In this document: positions 49,307 through 58,219 of the stretch, in pieces
Layout: each line of letters starts with the position of its first letter
Position numbering within the stretch: position 1 is the stretch's first letter
Assembly (NCBI RefSeq): GCF_014640115.1
Contig: NZ_BMGI01000002.1
Span: forward strand, 186,001-250,000
Source of the DNA: Sinisalibacter lacisalsi
Lineage (GTDB): Bacteria > Pseudomonadota > Alphaproteobacteria > Rhodobacterales > Rhodobacteraceae
Length of the DNA: 64,000 bases
Reading direction: 5' to 3'
Translations under genes and position numbers: made by a program
Notes under the pieces: generated by a model
Databases searched by the model: none
What the model saw: the letters and a program-made list of their open reading frames with translations, nothing else
What the model was told of the DNA's origin: nothing

Positions 49307-50412
49307 GCGCACCATTGTTTCTTTATGGCACGCTGTGTCATGCGCCGCTGCGCGAGGTGGTGCTGGGGCTTGGCCACCTGGTGCGCGAGGCGGCGCTGCC
49401 GGGCTACCGGGTGCATTGGGCCGAGGGCGGCGATTACCCGGTGATCGTGCCGGGCGCGGGGCAAGCGACGGGGCTTCTCGTCGAGGGGCTCGACGCCGAG
49501 GCCCGGGCCCGGGCCGACCTGTTCGAACGCGGCTTCGGCTACGAACTGCGCGAGGTGTCGGTCGAGGTCGAGGGCGGCGGGGCGGTGGCGGCCCTCGCCT
49601 ACATGCCCGAGGTGGAAATGGCGCCTGGCCCGGCCTGGGACCTCGCGTCATGGGTCGAGAACTGGGGCGCGATCTGGGTGGATGCGGCGCGCGAGGCGCT
49701 GGCCGGCGATCACGACGCCGCGGCGCTGGCCCGGCGCTGGCCGATGATGAAGCTGCGCGCCGCCACCCGCCTGCGCGCCGCCCGCGCCCCCGGCGCCGTC
49801 CTGCGCGCCGACCACACCGCGGCGCGCGATGTCGAGGTGATCCGCGCGCGCCACCCCTACACCGAGTATTTCGCCCTCGAAGACCACGACCTGCGGTTCC
49901 GCCGCTTCGACGGCACGATGAGCGCGCCGGTGCGCCGGGCGGGGTTCATCGGCGGCGACGCGGCGACGGTGCTGCCCTACGACCCCGAACTCGACGCGGT
50001 GCTGGTGGTGGAACAATTCCGCGCCGGCCCGTTCCTGCGCGGCGACCCCTGGCCCTGGACGCTGGAGCCGATCGCCGGGCGGATCGACCCCGGCGAGAGC
50101 GTCGACCAGGCGCTCCGGCGCGAGGCGCGCGAGGAGGCGGGGCTGAAGCTCGGCCGCCTGCACCACGTCGCCGACTACTACCCGACCCCCGGCGCGGTGA
50201 GCGAGTTCCTGTTCTCCTTCGTCGGCGAGGCCCGGCTTTCGGGCCGCGGCGGCGAGATCGGCGGGGCGGACCACGAGGACGAGGACATCCGCGCCCACGT
50301 GCTGCCGTTCGAAACCCTGATGCGGCTGATCTCCAGCGGCGAAGCCGGCACCGGCCCGCTTGTGCTCACGGCGTTCTGGCTGGCGGCGAACCGGGGGCGG
50401 TTGCGGGGGTAG
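49303..50412 (+). CDS. trgB: TrgB: gamma-glutamylcyclotransferase-like domain fused to a Nudix hydrolase
   Basis: 369 residues. The N-terminal half starts LFLYGTLCHAPLREVVLGLG, the YGTL pattern of the AIG2/gamma-glutamylcyclotransferase fold. The C-terminal half is a Nudix domain with a perfect box: GRIDPGESVDQALRREAREE followed by AGL near residue 263. Nudix substrate is probably a nucleotide-sugar or ADP-ribose type compound. TrgB is the second gene of the tellurite-resistance pair of Rhodobacter. GTG start overlaps trgA by 4 nt. Confidence 0.88.
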   Translation: MSAPLFLYGTLCHAPLREVVLGLGHLVREAALPGYRVHWAEGGDYPVIVPGAGQATGLLVEGLDAEARARADLFERGFGYELREVSVEVEGGGAVAALAYMPEVEMAPGPAWDLASWVENWGAIWVDAAREALAGDHDAAALARRWPMMKLRAATRLRAARAPGAVLRADHTAARDVEVIRARHPYTEYFALEDHDLRFRRFDGTMSAPVRRAGFIGGDAATVLPYDPELDAVLVVEQFRAGPFLRGDPWPWTLEPIAGRIDPGESVDQALRREAREEAGLKLGRLHHVADYYPTPGAVSEFLFSFVGEARLSGRGGEIGGADHEDEDIRAHVLPFETLMRLISSGEAGTGPLVLTAFWLAANRGRLRG

Positions 50413-50437
50413 GGGGTGCGCAGGGAGCAATGCGCAG

Positions 50438-51331
50438 TTATCGCCATCGCCTCTTCTTCCGCTCACGTTTGATTTTCCTGGGAAGGTTTTTAGCCGGACC
50501 GGGCGCAAATTTGGATTCTAAGCCTTGTCGTGCTTCGGCGGCGTCAGGGAATAATTCGATTAGACGATCAACCGCACCGACAAGCAAGCCGTTACAAAAC
50601 TCGAGCACCATGCATAAGGCATCGCGGTCAAAGTCGTTCTCCAGCCCGGTCCCTCGGCCGTTGGGCTCAATTTGGTAAAACGTGAATGATAGAACGTGCG
50701 TGTATTGCGACAGGAAATTCCAGAAAAAATCAAAATCGGATTGGTTGATTTCCAGATTAGAGATTACTTCTTTCTGAGGGGTAATCATTAGCCATTTCCC
50801 GGCAAGAAGCTCTTTCTTGAGCTTTGGGTCCAAACTGGCGAAGTAACCGATCCCTTCAAGCCTAGCCTTAATCTCCGTTGCTTGCTTCTGAAAACCATCA
50901 ATATCTTCGTCCGAAAGCACATGTGGCAGGATCTTGATCCGCTTCATGCAGTCATAAAGGTGCATCACTTGCACATAAGCTCTCTGGGTGTCCAAATCGT
51001 CGGGGGCGTCAGCAAGATAACGGAAAAGGAGGTAGCCCTCCAAAATTGAGCGCGCGTGTGAAGCGACTGTGGAGACGTCCCAAATATCAAATTCACGCCT
51101 GACCCAGCGCGATTTTGGTGCGGCACACATCATAGCTTGCGCATGCGCGCATACCCTTGTGAATACGTGGGTGGAATATCCGACGGCAGGGGCTTCAAAT
51201 CGTTCCGCACACGCTTGACTTACGGCTATTGCTTCGCAGACTGCGGCGTCAAATGCTTGTAAGCGTTCCCTGTAGTCTTGAGCGCTAAACGTTCCACTTG
51301 GCTTTTCGTGCGTCTCAAGGCTAACGACCAT
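50438..51331 (-). CDS. Hypothetical protein inserted in the trg-cysK locus
   Basis: 297 residues, no signal peptide, largely helical. Visible features are a central region WVRREFDIWDVSTVASHARS and FFWNFLSQYTHVLSFTFYQI, and a strongly basic C-terminus (LPRKIKRERKKRRWR). I do not recognise the family. The gene and the following 390 nt are clearly more AT-rich than the trg and cysK genes around them and use codons such as TTA and AAA that neighbours avoid. It runs opposite to all flanking genes, so horizontal acquisition is likely. Confidence 0.75.
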   Translation of the reverse strand: MVVSLETHEKPSGTFSAQDYRERLQAFDAAVCEAIAVSQACAERFEAPAVGYSTHVFTRVCAHAQAMMCAAPKSRWVRREFDIWDVSTVASHARSILEGYLLFRYLADAPDDLDTQRAYVQVMHLYDCMKRIKILPHVLSDEDIDGFQKQATEIKARLEGIGYFASLDPKLKKELLAGKWLMITPQKEVISNLEINQSDFDFFWNFLSQYTHVLSFTFYQIEPNGRGTGLENDFDRDALCMVLEFCNGLLVGAVDRLIELFPDAAEARQGLESKFAPGPAKNLPRKIKRERKKRRWR

Positions 51332-51725
51332 CCACTTTCATCCAATTCTTGCTTTAATGTGCTCTGCACCGCAGAGGAGACGATTTGGCAATACTGATCA
51401 AGACTCTGTATTGAACCCTGCGAGCAGCATAGTCATACCAAAGACTCTCCGCGTGAACTCAAAGCTGACAGCCTCCTGCAACGCACATGCATTCGCTCTG
51501 GGGACCAGAGCGGTCATTGATTTCGCCATTGCGAACTTACAGATCGTCCTGGATCTTAGCAGTTCGAGACCTGCGCTGTGAAGGTCGACTATCGCTGGCT
51601 CAGATCAAGGGCTGAATGTCGCGTTTGGGCTGACAGTACGCTGTCCCCCCCCCCTCACGCGCGCGTTGCTTGAGTTCGCCCCGTGCCGGGCCTACACAGG
51701 GGAAAACCGGCGGAAAGGCAGTTCG
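51332..51725. other. AT-richer gene-free stretch before cysK
   Basis: No convincing gene is present; a 74-residue frame at 51357-51581 has no ribosome binding site. It contains GACAG-TACG-CTGTC (a 5-bp hairpin, 51631-51644) and a run of ten C at 51645-51654. The last 70 nt hold the cysK leader with GGAAAGG. It may be the decayed end of the insertion that brought the gene at 50438-51331. Confidence 0.5.
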
Positions 51726-52763
51726 ATGACGATGGCAAGTGATCTCTCCCAGTTGATCGGCAACACGCCACTGGTGCGGCTGCGCGCGGCGTCGGAGGCG
51801 ACGGGCTGCGAGATCTGGGGCAAGGCGGAGTTCATGAACCCCGGCCAGTCGGTGAAGGACCGCGCCGCGCTGTGGATCATCCGCGACGCCATCGCGCGGG
51901 GCGAGCTGGCGCCGGGCGGCACCATCGTCGAGGGCACCGCCGGCAACACCGGCATCGGGCTGGCGCTCGTCGGGGCGTCGATGGGGTTCAGGACCGTGAT
52001 CGTGATCCCCGACACCCAGAGCCAGGAGAAGAAAGACATGATCCGGCTCGCGGGCGCCCAGCTTGTCGAGGTGCCGGCGCGGCCCTACCGCAACCCCAAC
52101 AACTTCGTGCGCTATTCCGAGCGGCTGGCGAAGGAACTGGCGAAGACCGAGCCGAACGGCGCGATCTGGGCCAACCAGTTCGACAATGTCGCCAACCGGC
52201 AGGCCCATGTCGAGACCACCGGCCCGGAAATCTGGGAACAGACCGGCGGCAAGGTGGACGGCTTCATCTGCGCCGTGGGCTCGGGCGGCACGCTCGCGGG
52301 CGTGGCGATGGCGCTGCAGCCCAAGGGCGTGAAGATCGGCATCAGCGACCCGATGGGCGCGGGGCTCTACAGCTACTACACCACCGGCCAGATCGCCATG
52401 GAGGGCGGCTCGATCGCGGAAGGCATCGGCCAGGTGCGGATCACGAAGAACCTCGAAGGCCTCACCCCCGACTTCGCCTGCCAGGTGCCCGACGAGGAAG
52501 CCTTGCCCTACATCTTCGATCTGGTGGAATCCGAGGGCCTCGTGCTCGGCGGCTCTTCCGGCATCAACATCGCCGGGGCGGTGCGGATGGCGCGCGAGAT
52601 GGGGCCGGGGCACACCATCGTCACCGTGCTGTGCGATTACGGCACGCGCTACCAGTCGAAACTGTTCAACCCCGATTTCCTGCGCGAGAAGGGCCTGCCG
52701 CTGCCGGGCTGGCTCACCCGCGCGCCCGCGGATATCCCGCAGGTTTTCGAAGACGCCGAATGA
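51726..52763 (+). CDS. cysK: Cysteine synthase A
   Basis: 345 residues. O-acetylserine sulfhydrylase, PLP-dependent. The cofactor lysine is in NPGQSVKDRAALWIIRDA near residue 43, the phosphate loop GTAGNTGIGLALVGASMG near 75, and VGSGGTLAGVAMALQPKG near 185. It is about 30 residues longer than E. coli CysK, as usual in Rhodobacterales. cysK is part of the known R. sphaeroides tellurite-resistance region together with trgAB. ATG overlap with mscS (ATGA) couples the two. Confidence 0.94.
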   Translation: MTMASDLSQLIGNTPLVRLRAASEATGCEIWGKAEFMNPGQSVKDRAALWIIRDAIARGELAPGGTIVEGTAGNTGIGLALVGASMGFRTVIVIPDTQSQEKKDMIRLAGAQLVEVPARPYRNPNNFVRYSERLAKELAKTEPNGAIWANQFDNVANRQAHVETTGPEIWEQTGGKVDGFICAVGSGGTLAGVAMALQPKGVKIGISDPMGAGLYSYYTTGQIAMEGGSIAEGIGQVRITKNLEGLTPDFACQVPDEEALPYIFDLVESEGLVLGGSSGINIAGAVRMAREMGPGHTIVTVLCDYGTRYQSKLFNPDFLREKGLPLPGWLTRAPADIPQVFEDAE

Positions 52764-55252
52764 AGCCGGTCCGCGCCCTTCTTGCCGCGCTGCTGGCGCT
52801 GGCGCTGAGTGCCACCCCCGGCGAGATACGGGCCCAGCAGGCCGATGTGGCGCCGGCGCCGGCGCCGGCCGCTCCCGTCAGCGCGCCGGAAGAGGCCGTC
52901 GACTACCGCAGCTGGGAGATGGTCGCCGAACGGGCCGAGCGCGCGCTGGAGGCGGGACGGGCCTCGAACCAGGCGCTCGAAGCCCTGCGCAGCGAGCTGG
53001 TGAGCTGGCGAGACCGGTTCGCGGGCGCGCGCAGCGAAAACCAGGTGCGGATCAACACGCTGAAAACCCAGATCTCGACGCTCGGGCCGCCGCCGGCCGA
53101 AGGCGGCAGCGAACCGGCCGTGATCACCACCCGGCGCGCCGAGTTGCAGGCGCAGCTCGAGGAGCTGGAGGCCCCCGTGAAGGCGGCGGAACTTGCCCAT
53201 GCCCGGGCCGGGGCGCTGATCGCGACGGTCGACCAGACCCTGCGCGCGCGCCAGACCGACGCGCTCCTGGCGATCGGCCCGACGCCGCTCAACCCGGCGC
53301 ACTGGCCGGGCGCGATCGAGGACGCCACGCTCACGCTCAAACTGGCCTGGCGCGGCGTGCTCGCGACCTTCCGCACCGAAACCCAGCGCGCCGCGCTGCG
53401 CCAGAACCTGCCCGCGGCGCTGCTGCTGCTTGTCATCGCCATCGTGCTGCTCGCGCGCGGCCGGGTCTGGGTGATGCGGGTGCGCTCGCGGCTGGGCGCG
53501 CGCGCCACCGGGCCGGGGCGTGGAGTGTGGGATTTCCTGCTGTCGCTGGGGCAGGTGGCGGCGCCGCTCGCCGGGGTCTACGCGCTGGTTGAGGCGCTGC
53601 GCCAGGCCGGGATTCTGGGGCTGCGCGCGCAGGTGATCGTCGAGCAACTGCCGCTGCTCGGGGTCGCGCTCTTCGTGGCGCACTGGCTCGGCAACCGGCT
53701 GTTTGGCCAGGTCGGCGGTGAATCCGCGATCCTGAACCTGCCCGAGGGCACGCGCTCGGAGGGCCGGTTCGAGGTGGCGACGCTGGGCTTGCTGTTCGGT
53801 CTGTCGATGCTGCTGGGGCGGGTGGCGGAGTATGAATCCTATTCCGATGCCACCCGCGCGGTGCTGTCTTTCCCTGTCGTCGCCTTCGCCGGGTTCCTGC
53901 TTTTCCGGCTTGGCCAGTTGCTGCGCAACCATGCCCGGGCCGAGGCGCTGGACGCCGAGGATGGCGCGGGCTTCATGGCGCGCACGCTGTCGCTCGCGGG
54001 GCTTGCCCTGATCCTGCTTGGCCTCCTGGGGCCGCTGGCGGCAGCGGTGGGCTATGCCCGGCTTGCCGACAGTTTCGTGTTTCCCACCGTGCTCACCGCC
54101 GGGCTCGTCGGCGGGCTGCTGGTGCTGCACCGGTTCTTCATCGACCTGCACGGCATGGTCTTCAAGGTCGGCGAGGAGCAATCGGGCGAGGCGCTGCTCC
54201 CGGTGCTGGCCTCGCTGGTGGTGACGGCCTTCGGGATTCCGGTCTTCGCGCTGATCTGGGGTGCGCGGACCACCGACCTGACCGAGATCTGGCGGCGCAT
54301 CGGCGAGGGCGTGACGCTCGGCGAAACGGTGATCTCGCCGGGCGACATCGTTACTTTCGGGCTGGTGTTCGCCATCGGTTTCGCCGCCACCCGGCTGGTG
54401 CAGGGCACGCTCAAGACCACCGTGCTGCCGAAGACAAAGATCGACGTCGGCGGCCAGACCGCGATCGTTTCCGGGCTCGGGTATGTCGGGATCTTCCTCG
54501 CCGCGGTGTTCGCCATCACCTCCGCCGGGATCGACCTCTCCTCGCTCGCCATCGTCGCCGGTGCGCTCTCGGTCGGCATCGGTTTCGGTCTGCAGAACAT
54601 CGTGTCGAACTTCGTCTCGGGAATCATCCTGCTGATCGAGCGGCCGATCAGCGAGGGCGACTGGATCGAGGTCGGCGGGCAGATGGGTTACGTGCGCGAC
54701 ATCTCGGTGCGCTCCACCCGGATCGAAACCTTCGACCGGACCGACGTGATCCTGCCGAACTCCGACCTGATCTCGGGCGTGGTGACGAACTACACCCGCG
54801 GCAATCTCACCGGCCGGGTGATCGTGCCGGTGGGCGTGGCCTACGGGTCCGATACCAAACGCGTGGAGGCGATCCTGCGCGAGGTGGCCGAAAACCATCC
54901 GCTGGTGGCGATCACCCCGCCGCCGACGGTGCTGTTCAGCGGCTTCGGCGCCGACAGCCTCGATTTCGAGATCCGCGCAATCCTGCGGGATGTGAACTTC
55001 GTCTTGTCGGTGCGCAGCGACATGAACCACGAGATCGCGCGCCGCTTCGCCGAGGAGGGCATCGAAATTCCCTTCGCGCAGCGCGATATCTGGCTGCGCA
55101 ACCCCGAGGTGCTGGCTGCCGGTGCCACCGCCCCCAAGCCGCCGAAGAAGGCCGGGAAGGGCGCGGTGGAGACCGACGCCGAACGCGCCGGGGCGCATCT
55201 CGACGAGTCGGAAATCGCCGAGGCGCTCGGGTCCGAGGAGGGCGACGACTGA
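52760..55252 (+). CDS. Large MscS-type mechanosensitive channel with DUF3772-like domain
   Basis: 830 residues. A signal peptide (MKPVRALLAALLALALSATP) is followed by a periplasmic coiled-coil domain (residues 40-190) of the DUF3772 kind, about ten membrane helices, and the MscS pore and beta domain: SLAIVAGALSVGIGFGLQNI (around 592), then IERPISEGDWIEVGGQMGYV. The cytoplasmic C-terminus ends in an acidic tail. Likely protects against osmotic downshock. Translationally coupled to cysK. Confidence 0.92.
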   Translation: MKPVRALLAALLALALSATPGEIRAQQADVAPAPAPAAPVSAPEEAVDYRSWEMVAERAERALEAGRASNQALEALRSELVSWRDRFAGARSENQVRINTLKTQISTLGPPPAEGGSEPAVITTRRAELQAQLEELEAPVKAAELAHARAGALIATVDQTLRARQTDALLAIGPTPLNPAHWPGAIEDATLTLKLAWRGVLATFRTETQRAALRQNLPAALLLLVIAIVLLARGRVWVMRVRSRLGARATGPGRGVWDFLLSLGQVAAPLAGVYALVEALRQAGILGLRAQVIVEQLPLLGVALFVAHWLGNRLFGQVGGESAILNLPEGTRSEGRFEVATLGLLFGLSMLLGRVAEYESYSDATRAVLSFPVVAFAGFLLFRLGQLLRNHARAEALDAEDGAGFMARTLSLAGLALILLGLLGPLAAAVGYARLADSFVFPTVLTAGLVGGLLVLHRFFIDLHGMVFKVGEEQSGEALLPVLASLVVTAFGIPVFALIWGARTTDLTEIWRRIGEGVTLGETVISPGDIVTFGLVFAIGFAATRLVQGTLKTTVLPKTKIDVGGQTAIVSGLGYVGIFLAAVFAITSAGIDLSSLAIVAGALSVGIGFGLQNIVSNFVSGIILLIERPISEGDWIEVGGQMGYVRDISVRSTRIETFDRTDVILPNSDLISGVVTNYTRGNLTGRVIVPVGVAYGSDTKRVEAILREVAENHPLVAITPPPTVLFSGFGADSLDFEIRAILRDVNFVLSVRSDMNHEIARRFAEEGIEIPFAQRDIWLRNPEVLAAGATAPKPPKKAGKGAVETDAERAGAHLDESEIAEALGSEEGDD

Positions 55253-55316
55253 AGCCGCGCAACGCCGTCGCCTTGCGCGTCTTGCCAGAGTAACGGCCAG
55301 CTCACGGAACCCACAG

Positions 55317-55343
55317 CTGGGGCCGACGATCCGCCGGCCCCAG
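55317..55343. terminator. Bidirectional terminator hairpin
   Basis: CTGGGGCCG (55317-55325) and CGGCCCCAG (55335-55343) form a perfect 9-bp stem with a 9-nt loop in the gap between the convergent mscS-type gene and the gene at 55401. No strong T run is seen. Confidence 0.6.
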
Positions 55344-55400
55344 CGATCTTATGCTGACTCGACCGACGGGCCGTCGTCACCAGCGTGGCCCATCAAGGCT

Positions 55401-55961
55401 TCAATCGTTCGGCTTAAGTTCCGGAGGCTCCTCGTCTGCGGGTTCAGAATCGCCGTTGAAGCCATTCTCAAAGTCATCATTTGGCAGCTTGCCGTTCTCG
55501 CGCGGGGCACCCGTGCCACCCGGCTCGACCCGCGGCCAGGTTCCGCAGCTGTCGTAGACTTCCGGCAGCCGCTCGGTCATCGTCTGCGCCACGGCGGGGC
55601 AGGTGGCCGCGAGGCCCTCGATCAGGGGCTCGAAGAAGAGCTGGCGGTGGCCCAGTTCGCACAGCATCTCGCCGGGCAGGGTTCCATTCGCCACCGCGTA
55701 GCCCTGCCAGTTGATCTCGCAGAGTTTTTCCGGGCAGGTCTTGGCCATCTCCATCGTCGTGTGAGTCAGCAGATCCTGGTCTTTCAACGCGAGGAGAAGT
55801 TGCCCGGTCGCCGGGCTGGTCCAGTCCCAGGTGCAGATGTCTGTCGGCACGGTGAAGGTGGTTTGCGCCGACAAGGCCCCGCCCGAGGCGATCAGTGCCG
55901 CCACGGCAAGTGCGGAGACGGTTGTGGCCGTTTTGCATGTGTTTCTGTAGGAGCGTTTCAT
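55401..55961 (-). CDS. Exported cysteine-containing protein of unknown function
   Basis: 186 residues. Signal peptide MKRSYRNTCKTATTVSALAV with cleavage near LSA-QT. The mature part has six cysteines (ICTWDW, KTCPEKLCEINW, EMLCELGHRQL, ATCPAVAQ, DSCGTWPR), possibly three disulfides, then an acidic, proline-rich, disordered tail (ENGFNGDSEPADEEPPELKP). No domain recognised. Its start region abuts the pseudogene segment at 56.1 kb. Confidence 0.7.
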   Translation of the reverse strand: MKRSYRNTCKTATTVSALAVAALIASGGALSAQTTFTVPTDICTWDWTSPATGQLLLALKDQDLLTHTTMEMAKTCPEKLCEINWQGYAVANGTLPGEMLCELGHRQLFFEPLIEGLAATCPAVAQTMTERLPEVYDSCGTWPRVEPGGTGAPRENGKLPNDDFENGFNGDSEPADEEPPELKPND

Positions 55962-56106
55962 CGATCAATCCTCCCAACTTGATGACGGGACGGCAGGCAA
56001 TCCTCCATCCCTTGTTATCACTAACAAACCATGGCTCAGAGGAACATGATTTGGGTCAAACCGCGCACCGAAAAGCGCGGTGACCGGCCCCGCCCGGCGC
56101 GCTTCG

Positions 56107-56828
56107 GTGCGATCCATCTGCGGCGCAGTGGCGCTGCTGTGCGCCTTGCCGGCGGCGGTGCAGGACGGGTTCGCGAGGAGCTTGGTCCGGTGCGGCTGAC
56201 CAATGCGTGCATGAATTACCACATCCTCGTCACCGGCGGTTGGCCCGCGCCCGATGATCCCGATCTCGTGGCGCGCTGCGAGACCAGCCAGCCCGGCGGC
56301 ACGACGCTGGGGCAGGGTGGGCCCGGCAAGGCACCCGACCTTCCGCCCGCCTGCGCCGGCGCTGGATGCGGCCCTCGATCTCGCCCTCTGGCAGGCCATC
56401 GACGGCGGCGACAATCCGGCGCTGTTCGAGGCCTACCTGGCGCAGTTCCCCGCCGGCACCTTCCGCCCGATCGCCCAAGCACGCCTGCGCGCGCTCGCAG
56501 GCGTGACCGCCGCGCCGGCACGGGGGCCGGACAATCCGCAGGCGCTCTATTCCACCGCGATGACGCAGCTCGACGCGCTTTTCACCCGCCCGCCAGCCGA
56601 ATGGAACGCCGCCGCGCGTGAGCCGATCGCGTTGCTCGAGCGCGCGACCGAGCTTGCCCGCGTGGGCTGCTACGCCGGATCGGTCGACGGCAAGTGGGGG
56701 CGGGCTCGGCGCAGGCCCAGTTCGCCTTCAACCAGTGGATGGCGCGAACCGCGCCCACCGACCGGCCGACCCGTGCCGCGCGCGACGCGGTTCGCGCCGC
56801 CCAGGGACTGGTCTGCGGGGTCGATTGA
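56107..56828 (+). pseudogene. Frameshifted caspase-like/peptidoglycan-binding-type protein remnant
   Basis: Coding signal is split over several frames. GTG at 56107 opens a signal-peptide-like MRSICGAVALLCALPAAVQD that stops after 30 codons. A second frame gives NYHILVTGGWPAPDDPDL around 56215. A third frame from about 56340 gives ALWQAIDGGDNPALFEAYLA and LYSTAMTQLDALFTRPPAEW. After VDGKWG a G-run at 56695-56700 breaks the frame, and [20 protein letters not shown] with [15 protein letters not shown] finishes in the shifted frame, ending TGA 56828. The repeats resemble the C-terminal part of Rhodobacterales caspase-family proteins; the caspase domain itself is missing. Confidence 0.65.
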
Positions 56829-56884
56829 TTTTTGTCGTGCCCCCCTTGCCAGCCGGGTCGCAGCGGGGATAGATAGCGCCCAAC

Positions 56885-56974
56885 GGAGAGGTGGCCGAGT
56901 GGTCGAAGGCGCACGCCTGGAACGCGTGTAGGCGGGAAACCGTCTCCAGGGTTCGAATCCCTGTCTCTCCGCCA
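56885..56974 (+). tRNA. tRNA-Ser(GGA)
   Basis: Acceptor GGAGAGG at 56885 pairs with the 3' CTCTCC arm; encoded CCA ends at 56974. Anticodon stem CACGC/GCGTG encloses CTGGAAC, giving anticodon GGA (Ser, UCC/UCU). Long variable arm and T loop GGTTCGAATCC are present. Same 90-nt length and acceptor stem as the tRNA-Ser(CGA) at 6906. Confidence 0.96.
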
Positions 56975-57073
56975 CTGGCTTGCGGTCTTTGATTCGGCAG
57001 CCATTTCCAGCAAGTCGGGATGATAATTCGGCGTAGATGTCGCAAGGTGCGGTCGCCGTCCGCATGGTGGTGG

Positions 57074-57973
57074 CTAGCGCGCGCCGGTCTGCGCATGTCG
57101 GGCGAGAAAGCCCTCGACCGCCGCGCGGTCGGGGCAGCCCTCGCGGCCGCCGGGTTGCATGCACTTGAGCGCCGCCGTCGCGTTGGCGAAAACAACGGCC
57201 TCGGCCTCGCTCTGCCCCTCCGCCAGCCCCAGCGCAAAGGCCCCGTGCCAGATGTCGCCCGCGCCGAGCGTGTCGACGGCGCGCACCGGGTAGGCCGGCA
57301 CATGGGCAACACCGCGCGGCGTGGTATACCAAACCCCCTTTTCGCCATCGGTGACGGCCGCCCAGATGTCATGCTCCCGGGCGAGGGCGGCCAGCGCCTC
57401 CTCGAGGCCGGTATCGGGCAGGAGCGATCTCAACCCCTGCAGGGAAAACGCCACGTGGCTGGCCTGCGCCAGGATCTCCGGGTCGATCGGCTCCTCGCCG
57501 TCGACGATCCCCGGCACGCCGCGAGCCCGCGCGAGCTTGAGGGCGTCGATCGCTGCCTCGACGCGGCGGGTATCGGTCAGCACCGCGTCGAGGCCGTCGA
57601 GATCGCCGAACCAGCTCGTGTCGAGCACCAGCCCGGTGCCGCGGAAGTTGACGATCTGCCGCTCGCCGCGGGCGTCGATATACACCGAGGAAAAGGACGA
57701 ACGCCCGCCCGCGTTGCGGGTGACACGGGTGGTGTCGACCCCTTCGGCCTCGAGATCGGCAAGGATCATGTCACCGATCCGGTCGTCGCCGACCCGGGCG
57801 CCGAGCACCGCGCGCCCTCCGAGCCGCGCCACCGCGACGGCGGCGTTGGCGGCGCAGCCCCCGCCCACGACAGCGGCTTCCTCGGTGCCGTATTTGCGGG
57901 GTTGGCGCGGCAGGGTTTCGAGGTGGAAGACGAAGTCGATCACGGCGGAACCGACACAGAGAACCTTGGCCAT
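57074..57973 (-). CDS. PfkB-family sugar kinase
   Basis: 299 residues, ribokinase fold. N-terminal [20 protein letters not shown], substrate motif [20 protein letters not shown] (around 37), and the C-terminal signature [20 protein letters not shown] near 231, whose Asp is the catalytic base. Could phosphorylate a ketose or ribose-like sugar; its position beside the polyol operon regulator makes fructose, the product of sorbitol or mannitol oxidation, an attractive candidate by inference. Divergent from the LacI gene. Confidence 0.9.
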   Translation of the reverse strand: MAKVLCVGSAVIDFVFHLETLPRQPRKYGTEEAAVVGGGCAANAAVAVARLGGRAVLGARVGDDRIGDMILADLEAEGVDTTRVTRNAGGRSSFSSVYIDARGERQIVNFRGTGLVLDTSWFGDLDGLDAVLTDTRRVEAAIDALKLARARGVPGIVDGEEPIDPEILAQASHVAFSLQGLRSLLPDTGLEEALAALAREHDIWAAVTDGEKGVWYTTPRGVAHVPAYPVRAVDTLGAGDIWHGAFALGLAEGQSEAEAVVFANATAALKCMQPGGREGCPDRAAVEGFLARHAQTGAR

Positions 57974-58110
57974 CAGGCACCCTCCTTCTTCGCGGGCGCA
58001 GGGGTGAGGCGGTCCGCGCCGCGGGGTTTATCAGCGCAATCCCGGTTGCGGCGCCGCGCAGACCCGTCCCTCTTGACCATCGCCCCGCGGGATCGCTAGT
58101 GTCAATTCAA

Positions 58111-58127
58111 AACTTTACCCGCGACAA
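58111..58127. promoter_or_regulatory. Possible operator in the pfkB-lacI divergent gap
   Basis: AACTTTACCCGCGACAA here resembles the reverse complement of the CGCGCGTAAAACTT stretch in the smoE leader (59270-59283). The similarity suggests a shared LacI-family operator half, but it is short. Confidence 0.3.
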
Positions 58128-58219
58128 CTTAAAGCCTGCTTGCGGCCATCGAATGCACGGGACAGATTAGGGTGTTTTGAGGGGGGCAGGGCGCGACGCG
58201 CCTCCAGTGGAGTTTGTTC

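Noticed and set aside
51357-51581. 74-residue frame between the inserted gene and cysK
   Set aside because: No ribosome binding site, no recognisable motif, and it lies in a low-coding-potential stretch.
56031-56621. A single intact gene at 56031-56621
   Set aside because: Only a central part reads like real protein, and similarity then continues in another frame, so it was merged into the pseudogene call.
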